Shown: positions 52,618-62,330 of the stretch, piece after piece
How positions within the stretch are numbered: the stretch's first letter is position 1
How the letters are laid out: every line of letters begins with the position of its first letter
Notes under the pieces: model-generated
Seen by the model: only the letters and a program-made list of their open reading frames with translations
Told to the model about the DNA's origin: nothing
The model's database searches: none
NCBI RefSeq assembly: GCF_003945595.2
Contig: NW_024104317.1
Coordinates: forward strand, 1,116,001 to 1,180,000
DNA: 64,000 bases
Source of the DNA: Pipra filicauda
Taxonomy: Eukaryota; Chordata; Aves; Passeriformes; Pipridae
Direction of reading: 5' to 3'
Made by a program: the position numbers and the translations under genes

Positions 52618-53385
52618 CTCGTGGTTCAGGCAGTGTTCCACCAAATCCTGGCATCCACCAGACTTCATGGAATGGTAACCCTTAATAATCACGTTAAGGT
52701 TGACTGCACAGACAAGCACAGTACAGGTGCAAACCCCTGCATTCAGTGAAATGCTACAGCTTTCACGAACTAAAAGAAAGTTCACCAGATGAAGTAATTC
52801 CAGTATTCTTGTCCTTTACAGGATGAATTGGAGATGCGAGAGGTGCATGTGCTGTCCTCACACAGCACTCCCTTGCAATTCTCTGAGTACAGAAAGGTTA
52901 AAGCTCAGAGATTGCTGTACAACCTCCTAATTAGTTTATCTGTGAAAGAAGTTTCAATTATGTTTCCTGGAATCAAGAAAGGATTTCGGTTTCAGTTTTA
53001 AGAGAATATGTTTTCCTGTATTAAAAATAAGAACTTTATTTAAATGTAATAACAAAGGGCACTACAAAACATGACCAGAGGTCTTGGCTTTGCTACTTCA
53101 AACATTGAAAAACTGATGTTGAAAAAAAACAATGAAATAATTCCATGTTTTACTTTGCTTGCATGCGTGGCTTTTGGTTTACCTGCTAAATCAAGTTTTT
53201 CTCAACCCACAAGTTTTTTCACTTCAACTCTTCCAGTTTTCTCCCCAGTCCAGCTGGTACGGGAGAGAGTGAGCAGCTGCCTGGTGCTTAGTTGCTGGCT
53301 GGGGTTAAACCCTGACAGCATGTGAAGAGCAGACAAAATCAGCAAGCCTCTTAGAGACAGCTGTTTTGCTCTCATCTCGCCTTAC
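52618..53385. repeat. X module, copy 3 (older)
   Basis: Clearly more diverged version of the same block, beginning at CTCGTGGTTCAGGCAGTGTT. Its right end (about 53130-53318) contains the most complete LTR terminus, ending in GGGGTTAAACCCTGACA. It abuts the exon-21 relic of the ATP13A5-like pseudogene. Confidence 0.65.
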
Positions 53386-53392
53386 AGGCGAG

Positions 53393-53509
53393 GCTTTGAA
53401 AATGGTCCATGCAGTGATATCACTGTCAGAGTAGGAGGTATCCATGGCCTCCCCATGGCCTTCACCTCCCAAATATTCCCAACATCCAGTGCGTGCCAGA
53501 GTTGATCAG
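53393..53509 (+). pseudogene. Relic exon 21 of ATP13A5-like pseudogene
   Basis: Aligned with intact exon 21 it begins ALKMVHAVISLSE; the next codon is TAG where the intact gene has CAG. It is 117 nt against 110 nt, so the frame is also shifted, and a GT donor follows at 53510. Clearly non-functional. Confidence 0.8.
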
Positions 53510-54217
53510 GTGGGTTTGCTGGGTGCAGTCATGGGATGCTGCTGCCTGCTCGAAGGTCGGTGTGCAGGGTTGTGGGTGGGAGTGCACTTTTCTCAAAGGT
53601 GCTGATAAACCAAACTTCATTCCCCAGTAACTGTATAAAATACAGAAGAAGAGGGGTTTGAATTGGTTTTGATCCTCAAACTCCAATGCTGGGAGGTTTT
53701 TTGTGGTGTTAGGAGGGCTTTGCTTATTGTAGCTGGTATTTCTGGAACAGGTACAGGAGTAGAGTCACATGAAAGGGCAGAATATAACAGTGACCACAGA
53801 ATAGACTTTCTTGCCATTACTTAAAAAAATGTTTATTCATAAGCTGAAAAGAGATATGTAGGAGCCAGCAATAATGCCGTTTAATGAAATGTATGTGAAG
53901 ATAATTAGCTGTTTGTGTAGAAATGTGCTTGAGTCCCAGGACCGCTGAGCAAATTAGTAATGAAAAAGCAACAGCAGCTTAAGCTGGGTATTAAAATCAT
54001 AGCTGTAGAATGAAACAAAGGAAACAAGCCACTGCAGATGAAGGGTAGTAAAGTGGCTCTGCAGCATCTTAAGGAAAAAAAAGTTTGTCTATGGAATTTG
54101 ACCTGTTTTCTATTCTTCTTATAGAGCCTAAACCCAGGACCTGAAAGCAGAAACCACCTGCAGCACTAAACTTGCACTGTGGGAGCTGCTTGGGTTTGTG
54201 TTTTATGTCTTGAGCAG
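53510..54217. other. Relic intron between decayed exons 21 and 22
   Basis: No exon or repeat family recognised on either strand. Confidence 0.4.
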
Positions 54218-54300
54218 GGAAGGTCGAGATGCTTTGGTTGCTTAACTGTGGTTAAACATCTGTCCTGATTCAGTTTGTTGGTTCCACTCTGCTGTTTTGA
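54218..54300 (+). pseudogene. Relic exon 22 of ATP13A5-like pseudogene
   Basis: Starts after GAGCAG and reads EGRDALVA then TAA. After a frame change it gives LIQFVGSTLLF with TGA where the intact gene has the final Trp codon, followed by GTAAGT. It is 83 nt against 97 nt in the intact exon. Confidence 0.75.
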
Positions 54301-54734
54301 GTAAGTGCTGCATACCCATTGTTTGTCATACGCTGTGCTCACCACAGAGTTTTATCCTTTGTGGTATCACTTAGTGGGGAGAAAGGTCACACAGGGCTTC
54401 AAGTTTAACAAAGATGTGAAAAGCTGTAATTCCTGTCAGAGGGTAGATTGGTTGTAGGGACGTCAGAACTGGGGGAAAAAAATCCCATGACATAACTTTA
54501 ACTCTTCCAAAAGAATAAAGGGAATTAGAGGAGGCTGAGCCCTTTCTAGCTGGGTGAGGAGGCAAAGGAGCAGGACTTGATGTAAAACTGGGGCTTTGGG
54601 AGAGCAGCTGCTTCCCTCTGTTGGGAAAAAAAAACAACTTGAAAAATGAGTGAATGTCTCAGGCAGGTGAAGGAGGGTAGTTTTTATAGGTTAGCTAAAC
54701 GTAGAAATTTTTTAAAAAATTTTTTCATATCATC

Positions 54735-55130
54735 ATAGAGTTTTGGAAAGCGCGAGGGACACGTCCCCCCTCTCTCAATGCAGGCCGGGAGCAGCTGCAC
54801 TCGTGAGAGCTCCCCTCTGTGAACTTCATGCGTCGCCCGCTCTTGCAGCCACGGCTCTGCTCCGGATACATCGCGATCGCGTGACCTCAGTCGGGACGGC
54901 GCTGCCGTCTCAGTAGCACAGAACTGAGAGGGTGGTTTAGGTCATGTTTTTTCTGCTATTTGTTTGGGGTGTTTTTTGTTTTGTTCTGTTCTGTTCTCAG
55001 TTTTTAGTAAAACTGTTATTAATTTTCCTACTTCACTGCGACACCTCGTGGTTTCAAAAAAATTAGTGATTTAGAGGGAGGGAAATAAATAAGGAGAGGG
55101 TTTGACCTGATCAGAGGTCCCACCTCCTAA
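54735..55130 (+). mobile_element. LTR-type element fragment
   Basis: The stretch from a CpG-rich part through TTTTGTTCTGTTCTGTTCTC and AGTAAAACTGTTATTAATTT to a GAGGGAGGG purine run resembles the R-U5 end of retroviral-type LTRs dispersed in bird genomes. No internal coding region is attached. Element ends are approximate and no target-site duplication was found. Confidence 0.5.
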
Positions 55131-55236
55131 AACATATTGTCAGTAAACCAAGACAGTAGTTAAGGAGAAATTATCATTATGTATCACCAGTATGTGCCCA
55201 GAGCACGGTCCTTAGTCACAAAGACATTACAGCTGT

Positions 55237-55321
55237 GACCACTCTCTTCTATCAGCTGCATCACTGTGGCCCTGTGTCTTTTCCAAGGGAAAGCCCTTCT
55301 GGAATTTCATCTATACAAACA
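55237..55321 (+). pseudogene. Relic exon 25 (3' part) of ATP13A5-like pseudogene
   Basis: Encodes a recognisable CITVAL segment and then, after a one-base shift, [15 protein letters not shown], followed by GTGAGT. The intact gene reads [15 protein letters not shown] in one frame at the same place. The 5' part of the exon is not recognisable. Confidence 0.75.
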
Positions 55322-55873
55322 GTGAGTAGAGCTGAAGCAACATATACTCTGCAGATGCCTGTTCTTGCCTCAAAATAACCCTGGCTGGAGAGGCTGCTAG
55401 GAAAGGGGATACTGTGGATTTTTCTGTCCCCATAGCACTTTCTGGCATGTAAAATAATTGTTCTGTGTGAGCTCCTACTTCTCCATTTCAAAAAGCTCTG
55501 CATAGGTCCTTCTTCCTTGAGAAAGGAGGCAGCAGAGCTGAAAAAGGAGACTACATCTTGGTTTGGAAAATAAGTGCTTCCAGAAGATGATATGCTGCAC
55601 AGTTTTTCTGTTGCCATATAGGAATCAGAATGTGCCAAATCACTTGTGCAAGAAAAAACAGTGTAGATGGTGAGCTTTGCAACAGGCTGCTGGGAAGTAG
55701 CTCCTGCACTTTTGATTCCCCAGCTCTTCTATTAGCAGGAGGGTGAAAAGGAAGGGATTTGACTTGGAGGCAGTTGTACAGCATTAGTATTTGGGGCTGC
55801 TAACAGCACACTTGCAGACTTTGGTCACCAACTCCCCTCCTTCCCAGGGTCACAAATGCTCTTCTGTCCCTAG

Positions 55874-55962
55874 ATGTCTTTTCAGTCCTCCTGGCCCTCC
55901 AGCTTGCAATCTATCTCTTCCTCTTCCTTGCTGATATTGATACTGTGCACAGTAACATGCAG
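55874..55962 (+). pseudogene. Relic exon 26 of ATP13A5-like pseudogene (still open)
   Basis: Acceptor CTGTCCCTAG and donor GTAATC are present. The 89-nt length equals intact exon 26. It encodes a membrane segment, VFSVLLALQLAIYLFLF then LADIDTVHSNMQ, against [17 protein letters not shown] in the intact gene. No stop or frameshift. Confidence 0.8.
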
Positions 55963-56049
55963 GTAATCACAAACAAAATGTGCATTTCCTTTCCATGTCA
56001 TGGAAAGGGCAGCCCTTTGTGTTGCACGGCCAGCTTTTGATAGCAGAGG

Positions 56050-56902
56050 GGGGCTATAGGGGTGGCTTCTGTGAGAAGCTGCTTGGAGCTTCCCCTATGT
56101 GTGACAGATCCAATGCCAGTCAGCTCTGGGATGGACCCACCCCTGGCCAAGGCCAAGCCAATCAGGGATGGTAGTAGTTCCTCTGTGATAATGTGTTTAA
56201 GAAGGAGAAATAAGTTATTGCACAGATGTAATTGAGCTCAAAGAGAAGAGGAATGAGAATATGTGAGAGGAACAACTCTGCAGACAAGTGTCAGCGCAGA
56301 AGGAGGGGATGAGGTGCTCCAGGTGCCAGAGCTGAGATTCCCCTGCAGAGCTGAGATTGCCGTGCAGCCCGTGGGGAAGACCATGGTGACACAGGCTGTC
56401 CCCCTGCAGCCCATGGAGGTCTGCAGTTGAGTTGTGAAGAACTGTAGCCTGTGGGAAGGACTCACTTTGGAGAAACTCGTGAAGGACTGTCTCCCATGGG
56501 AGGGACCCCACGCTGGAGCAGGGGAAGGACTCCTCTCCCTGAGGAGGAAGCAGCAGCAGAAATGATCTGTGACGAGCTGACCATAACCCCCATTCGCCAT
56601 CTCCCTGTGCCATTGGGAGGGAGGAGGTAGACCCCAGGAAAGAGGGAAGGGTGTGGGGAAAGTGGTTTTAAGATTTGTTTTGCTTCTTATTATCCTGCTC
56701 TGATTTTGATTGGTAATAAATTCAGTTAATTTCCACAAGTCAGGTCTGTTTTGTCCATGACTGTAATCGGTGAGTGACCTCTCCCTGTCCTTAACTCATG
56801 AACCTTTTGTTATATTTTCTCTCCCTTGTCTAGTTCCAGAGGGGAATGATAGAGAGGCTTTGGTGGGTACCTGGCATCCAGCCAGGGCCAGCCCACCACA
56901 GC
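56050..56902 (+). mobile_element. Solo LTR of an avian endogenous retrovirus-like element
   Basis: Contains a series of segments familiar from a common bird LTR: GGACCCACCCCTGGCCAAGG near the start, repeated CCCCTGCAG and GGAGGGACCCCACGCTGGAG units, ACCATAACCCCCATTCGCCA, an AATAAA in GGTAATAAATTCAG, and an end at CATCCAGCCAGGGCCAGCCC, ACCACA. It lies in the relic intron between exons 26 and 27. No internal retroviral genes flank it, so it is a solo LTR. Borders are approximate. Confidence 0.7.
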
Positions 56903-57627
56903 CTTTCAAACTTCTCTTACAACCTGCTGACAAGAACGTGAGTAGTGAAGCAGTCCTCCTCTTCTTTAAAGACTGAGCAGCAACCAGGAGAAGAAAAAGC
57001 ATTTGCTCCTTGCTGAGCTTTTCTTCCTCAAAGAAAAAAAGAAGCACAATAGGGTGGATTGTGGATTTGCATGTTGGAGGAGGCTTGTTGGCTGGAGAAG
57101 TGAGTGGGCAGGGATTGCTGTTGCCTCCCCTCACGTCCCCCCGGAGCACCATGAGCTCACACAGGTCTGGGCCACCTCAGCCCTGCCAGGCACTCATCCA
57201 GGGCATGGAGCAGACAGACAGCTGCTGCCAGCTGTGCTGCCCAGGCCAGGAATGGCCAAGCCCCGCGGCTCCTCTCCGGCCTTCATGCACAGGATGCATT
57301 CGGGTGGAGGCCTGGCACTAGGGCCAGCACAGAGGGAGGGGAAGCACACATGTGCATCAGCTGTGGCTGCCCAAAAGTACTTGGGCTCCAGGTTCTGCCC
57401 AGGCACCTGACCTGCAACTTTCAGCAGTAGCCTAAGTAAGACAGGCAGATCCATGCCATGGGGAATCTGGCATCAAAACTTCCCAGATCTCTGTGGCAAA
57501 GAACTGATGTCACCTTCAAGTGCCTCCTCCGTGCTTGCCACTTGTTAGACATCTCAAATCATTAGGAATAGATGCACGTCTTGGCAAGGGATTTAAATCT
57601 AATGGCTCTCCACGTCTTTTCCAACAG

Positions 57628-57708
57628 TCTCTTTGCACTCCTGTGATCTGGAGAGTTTATGTGTGGCTGGTGCTCTTGTTCACCTTTTGTGTACCTTTTT
57701 TTACAGAG
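57628..57708 (+). pseudogene. Relic exon 27 of ATP13A5-like pseudogene (still open)
   Basis: Acceptor TTTTCCAACAG and donor GTGAGT. It is 81 nt long as in the intact gene. It encodes SLCTPVIWRVYVWLVLLF and TFCVPFFTE, a membrane segment matching the [16 protein letters not shown] region of ATP13A4. No stop. Confidence 0.8.
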
Positions 57709-58076
57709 GTGAGTGCATCTGTTTATCAACCATTCCCTAGAGCAAACAGGGGTTGAGTCTTTCTAGCCCTACCTGCAGCCACGCTCTCCTCCTGTCATAG
57801 CATAAACCCCCAAGCCTTTTTTTTTTTCCCTTAAGACTCAGTGTATGCCAGTCAAATCCATTTTATGCAGCCTTGGGGATGATTCAGATCACAACCCTTA
57901 AGCCTTTAGAGAGGGAGCTGTAGTGCAGCTGCCTGGGAGGAGCACACTGCCCGGCTCACAGCAAGAGCCAGCCACAGCATGGGTCAGCTGCTTGGCAGTG
58001 ATTTTGAAAGGACTGTTTCCCTTTTGTCCTACAGTTGACCAGGCTAGAGACTGCGCTGGGTTGTGTCTTGGATATT

Positions 58077-58235
58077 GCAGTAATGATTAATCCCTGAAGG
58101 GCCCTGTGGGCTGGTACCAAAAATGGCAGAGAATGCTGCAGACAGATCCCAACTGGCCTCAAATAAATGCAAAAGACTTTGCAGCAAAGAGCAGGGATGA
58201 GGTTAGTCCCACCTGCAAAAACATGTGGGACTGCA
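58077..58235 (+). pseudogene. Relic last exon (28) of ATP13A5-like pseudogene
   Basis: After TTGCAG the sequence reads roughly AVMINP, then an in-frame TGA and ALW. A deletion joins this to WYQKWQRMLQTDPNWPQINA, which corresponds to the C-terminal QYRTWQ...WPPIN region of the family. The middle of the exon is missing relative to the intact 222-nt exon. Confidence 0.7.
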
Positions 58236-58419
58236 CAGTGCTGGGGCTTCCCCAGCTTACACTCAATAGCCCAGGTTTTCATCCTCTGGTGTGCAACAGA
58301 TTCAGATACATGAAATCCCTACACAAACCCACCAATTTAGGGGCAGGCTGGCTGTGCCCTGGAGCACAGGTAGGGATTAATCTCTTGTCTGTTTGTAAAT
58401 TAACAGCCTTGTTAACTGC

Positions 58420-58770
58420 AGGAATCAAAAAAGGAGTTTCAGTTTCACTCTTATGAGAATATGTTTTCCTGTATTAAAAATAAGAATTTTATTTAAAGGT
58501 AATAAGACAGCAGTACAAAATACAACCAGAAGTCTTGGCTTTGTTATTTCAAACATTAAAAAACTGACAGTGAAAAAACTAGTGAATTAAGTCCTTGTTT
58601 TACTTTGCTTGTGTGCATTGGAAGTTTTTTGACTTCAACTCCTGCTGGTAGGGGAGTGAGCTTAGTTGTTGGCTGGGGTTAAACCTCGACAAGATGTTAA
58701 GAGCAGATGAAACCAGCAAGCCTCTTACAGAAGCTGTTTTGCTCTCATCTCTCCTTACAGGCCAGGCACT
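58420..58770. repeat. X module, copy 4 (partial)
   Basis: Shares AGGAATCAAAAAAGGAGTTT, the AAAATAAGAATTTTATTTAA segment and the LTR-end segment TTAGTTGTTGGCTGGGGTTA with the other X copies, but lacks the left half. It is followed by Y module copy 2. Confidence 0.6.
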
Positions 58771-58829
58771 TGCCTGAAACAAAAGCAACACAGGAGTCTA
58801 TTTCTTACAGGTGGGCTGCAGGGAACACT

Positions 58830-59187
58830 TAGGCCAGATACTCCAGGTAAACAGAAGCAAACCAGACTTTCTCAGAAGTTTTCTTCTCAGATAATTCACG
58901 CATCAGCTTTGTGACAAGGAAATAGCAGGGCTCAGGACATTGGGAGACGAGCAATAGGTGCCTCACAGCTCATTCTCCACAGACATCACCCCCAGCACTG
59001 CAGGGATCCCAGCTTTGCCTTTCTGGTGGCTGGGGAAAGACTGATGTGCTGACTATGAACTGCTTAAAAACCACTTGTGGTCACTGAAGAGACAATGGTC
59101 CCAGATCTGGGGGACAAAGGCTCCTGGCTGCCCCTGCCATCTCCAGTGGTCTTTCTCTAAGCTTCAGTGCTTCTGTGGCTCAAAGTG
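58830..59187. repeat. Y module, copy 2
   Basis: Matches 48359-48640 and, from about 59040 on, 43185-43330, so it bridges modules that are separate elsewhere in the array. No coding content seen. Confidence 0.6.
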
Positions 59188-59258
59188 TAGTACCACAGAA
59201 TGGGGTGGTTGAAAGGGTCCTTAAAAATCACCTAGTAAGCTTGCTCAGGTCTAATGCC
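59188..59258 (-). mobile_element. CR1 3'-end stub (minus orientation), paralogue of 43331-43395
   Basis: ACAGAATGGGGTGGTTGAAA followed by GGGTCCTTAAAAATCACCTA: the same truncated CR1 terminus with a few substitutions, and the same flanking GCTTGCTCAGG sequence. The insertion therefore predates the module duplication. Confidence 0.75.
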
Positions 59259-59429
59259 AACAATTACTGGGCTTACAGGGGTGATGAGGAAAATTTTGGT
59301 GGAACAGATGACTGAGAAAGAGCCAGCTGAGTTTTTTTTTGGTCAGACTTCCCCAGACTGGGGGGGGGGGGTGTGATACTCCCAAAGGGAGCCAGAGGAG
59401 CCAGGGAAAGGCAGGCAAAAAAATGAGCA

Positions 59430-59943
59430 AAACACCATCACAGAGCCTGTAACACCTGCCCTTCCTTCCTAACTCTCACCCTCCCAGGAGCTGCTCAATT
59501 TAGGCACTGCAGCCACCAGCTCTAAGACACTTTACATGCCTTGCTTGCCCTTTGGTAGGCCTGGGAACCAGGGGTTTTCCACCTACACAGGCCCTCAGCT
59601 GGAGGACACATAGTATATGCTCAGCAATACTTTTATTTTATGTTGTCAGAAAGTTAAGGTTAAAATCCCTTATACACAGAAAGAGTCCATAGGAGTCAGC
59701 TGAGAAAAAGAGGATGTGGGTGGAAAGCCTGCACCAGTCCTCAGCAAAGCACTGGAGTGGAGGTGGCAGGGAAGGAAGGGATACTTTGCTTGCAAATGCT
59801 CCCAAACTACCAAAACATCATCCTAAGCAATGAAAAAAAAAAGCAGATATGGCAAACAGGCTGGTGCTGCTGGGGTCACATTGAATGGTGATGCTCAACT
59901 TACTCTTTCTAAAGGGATGGGAGAAGGAAGGCTGAAGTATTTA
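59430..59943 (-). repeat. PLAAT 3'-flank module, copy 4 (downstream of copy D)
   Basis: Near-identical to 37790-38320 of the truncated copy, including the CTGGAGGACACATAGTATAT segment, showing these two units are the closest pair in this flank. A minus-strand AATAAA candidate lies in ATACTTTTATTTTATG near 59630. Confidence 0.75.
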
Positions 59944-60290
59944 ACTCACACACAAAGCTACACTCACACACAAAGCTACACTCACACACAAAGCTACACT
60001 CACACACAAAGCTACACTCACACACAAAGCTACACTCACACACAAAGCTACACTCACACACAAAGCTACACTCACACACAAAGCTACACTCACACACAAA
60101 GCTACACTCACACACAAAGCTACACTCACACACAAAGCTACACTCACACACAAAGCTACACTCACACACAAAGCTACACTCACACACAAAGCTACACTCA
60201 CACACAAAGCTACACTCACACACAAAGCTACACTCACACACAAAGCTACACTCACACACAAAGCTACACTCACACACAAAGCTACACTCA
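59944..60290 (+). repeat. 18-bp minisatellite, about 19 copies
   Basis: Tandem array of the unit actcacacacaaagctac, 347 nt in total, with almost no variation between units. Because 18 is a multiple of three it stays open in several frames and yields spurious repetitive frames (a six-residue TQSYTH repeat on plus, CECSFV on minus). The paralogous site near 38323-38344 has a single unit. Confidence 0.95.
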
Positions 60291-60341
60291 AATGCATAGA
60301 AGAGGATTTTACGGTAATATTATTTTGGTGGTTTTTCAGAT

Positions 60342-60347
60342 TTTATT
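60342..60347 (-). terminator. Poly(A) signal AATAAA of PLAAT copy D
   Basis: TTTATT on the plus strand about 130 nt after the stop of copy D, at the same position as in copy A and the truncated copy. If used, the minisatellite lies outside the mRNA; if the distal signal near 59630 is used, it lies inside the 3' UTR. Confidence 0.55.
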
Positions 60348-60477
60348 AAGGCTTTGATTTGGTTATTTCAGAGTGGCTGTTGTTAGTAGGCCCAATGGCA
60401 GTTTCGGCAGAGGCTGGGCAGAAACCCTCCACGGCCAGAGGCTCCCTGCCTTGCTCTGAGCTCTTCCTGACAAGCTG

Positions 60478-61553
60478 TCAGTACTCCTTCTCTCTGGATC
60501 TGCCCCTGAGCAAGCCCACCAAGACAGTGGAGACAACAGCAGCAGCTCCTACTGCCAGCATGCTACCAATTGCTATCTTGGCCTGTAAAGGGAAAGGAAA
60601 ACATAGGCTAGAATCATGATAAGCAATATTTACCCCCAGGCATGCTAATGAAAAGCAGGCAGGGATAATTAGGGCAGTTAAAAGAATGAGAAACATCTGT
60701 TCCATAAGCAGAAGAGGTTACAGTCCGGGTTTTAGCCTTTGGGTGTGGCATTCAGTAATAGGGCACTGTCAGGGTGCAGATAGACCACAGTGACCCTCCT
60801 GCTCCAGGGTGTCTGGTGAGGCCAGAGGCAGTGCTGGTTTGGACCCCACACCTGGGACTTGGCTGTCCCCAGGCAGTCTGTGGGCTGTGTCCACAGTCCA
60901 CAGGCTCACAGGGAGCAGCAAGGAGGTGCTGTGTGAGGCACACAGGGGCTTATCTCATGGTACTTACCTGGTCAGAGACACTCTCGCCATAGCGGAGCAT
61001 TGTCACAAAGTGCTCACAGTTTTTGCCGAGCACATCATAGGTCACCTCCGTGTCAATGTAGCTCTCAGCACGCTTGATGATCTCCTTCACTGGGAGGGGG
61101 GTGTGGGAGCGGTCATACTTGTTGTTGACCTCCCAGTCATTATTTCCCACCACCTCCTTCAGGAGCTGCTTCTTCACTTTGGCCTTTCTTGTAAATATTG
61201 AGGCAGTGCTCACCAACAGAGATGGGGCCCCTTCATCTGGGAAAGGCAGGAAGGAGATAAGCCAGGCAGAACCTGTATGGCCCCTCCAAGACCTCAGATG
61301 GCTTTCTGGCTGCGCCTGGAAAGGCCATCCATCTCCACACACAGGGTGGGTCCACCAGCAGCCCACAGAGGGAGACAGGGCTCCTGAAGCACGTTAACAT
61401 CCCCTCTACACCCTGCCAGGCTGCACCAGCCTTACCTACAGGTGTTACGTTGAGGACATATCCATCCCCCAAGTAGAGGGCCCAGTGCTGGTAAAGTTGT
61501 CGCTTGATCTCAATCAGGTCGCCAGGCTCGGGGTGCTGCTTGCTATACGCCAT
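60478..61553 (-). CDS. PLAAT1: PLAAT copy D: PLAAT1-like phospholipase A/acyltransferase, 163 aa
   Basis: Exon 1 61436-61553 (ATG at 61551-61553), exon 2 60968-61236, exon 3 60478-60582 (TGA at 60478-60480). Borders are GTAG|GTAAGG, TTTCCCAG, CCAG|GTAAGT and CTTTACAG. The exons sum to 492 nt. [19 protein letters not shown] has catalytic His23 but Asn at position 35, and Cys113 lies in [13 protein letters not shown]. Human PLAAT1 has a similar [12 protein letters not shown] pattern, whereas copies A-C have His35. Exon 2 starts [20 protein letters not shown], more divergent than A-C. The 34-residue tail ([20 protein letters not shown], then a basic RGRSREKEY) is short. Intron 1 is 199 nt and not in frame. 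Position next to the end of the ATP13A5-like relic equals that of mammalian PLAAT1, so this is the best candidate for the ancestral copy. Confidence 0.88.
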
Positions 61554-62330
61554 CCCAGGAGCCTTCGGTCAGGACACGGCGATGCAGCTGGTCTGGCTCA
61601 GCGCAGGGCGCAGCGGAGCGGGGAGGTGTGGGGTGTGCAGAGGCACCTGCCGGGACGGCAGGCACGGAGGGCGTTAGTGCCGGGCACCGAGGGCATGAGC
61701 TGCCGGAGCGGCGGCCCCTCCGCGCCGGACCCGGCTCGGGGCGGCCGCTCCCGCCCGCTGGCGCAGGACAAGGCACGGAAGGGCCGCCCCTCCCACCCAG
61801 GGGATGAGGTCGGCTCCCCCGCCAACGTCCCCGGCTCCATCTCCCCCCGCCGCCGCCCGGTAGCCGCGCTCCCGTCCCGCCCGCGCTCCCTTCGGGGCTC
61901 GGCTTGTGCCACGACCAGGCCCGCTCTGCTGGCCGGACGCAGCTCCCCGGGGGTGCCCGCGGTGCCCAGCCCGTCCCCAGGCTCCGGGACACCTCCGGCC
62001 CCTCGCCAGAGCCGCGCCTGCCGCCGGCCCCCGACGTGGCCGCATCCTGCTGGCAGACACCTGCTCGCATCGCCCCGCTCACCCACCTCCCGTCTCGCTG
62101 CTGCCGCGACCAGACTCCTGACCCGCTGGCACGCTATAAATAGCGAGGAGAAGGCGCTTGCGCAGATCCTGCCGGGATCACTGCCAGGGCTATCCCGGAG
62201 CCCCCCCGTCCCGTCCCGCCCCGCCCCGCCCCTCCCGAGGCTCCACTCCCGAGGGTGTTGGCTAATCCGCTCGCTGGGTGGAAAATCTGGTCCTGTCCCC
62301 GGCGAAGACGGGCCACCGCCGCCTTGCCAT
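61554..62330 (-). promoter_or_regulatory. CpG-island promoter of PLAAT copy D
   Basis: GC- and CpG-rich upstream region. The first roughly 500 nt next to exon 1 are very similar to the other copies; beyond about 62070 it diverges. At 62133-62142 it has CTATAAATAG (CTATTTATAG on the minus strand), a possible TATA-like site that is degenerate in the other copies (CTCTAAATGG, CTCGAAAGGG). Confidence 0.6.

Larger units (their letters stand above)
35075..58235 (+). pseudogene. Relic of a second ATP13A gene (ATP13A5-like), disrupted by the PLAAT array
   Basis: Plus-strand segments homologous to exons 7, 21, 22, 25, 26, 27 and 28 of the ATP13A4 gene lie in correct order at 35075-35206, 53393-53509, 54218-54300, about 55237-55321, 55874-55962, 57628-57708 and about 58077-58235. 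Exons 7, 26 and 27 keep the same lengths as in the intact gene (132, 89 and 81 nt), open frames and GT/AG borders. Exons 21, 22, 25 and 28 carry stops, length changes or frameshifts. Exons 8-20 are absent; that interval is filled by minus-strand PLAAT copies. In mammals ATP13A5 lies between ATP13A4 and PLAAT1 in this orientation, so an ATP13A5 orthologue is the simplest reading. A tandem ATP13A4 duplicate is the alternative. Confidence 0.85.

Noticed and set aside
59830..60357. 175-codon frame with a TQSYTH hexapeptide repeat, and minus-strand CECSFV repeat frames
   Set aside because: Translation of an 18-bp minisatellite, open in several frames because the unit length is a multiple of three. 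The single-copy paralogue is non-coding.
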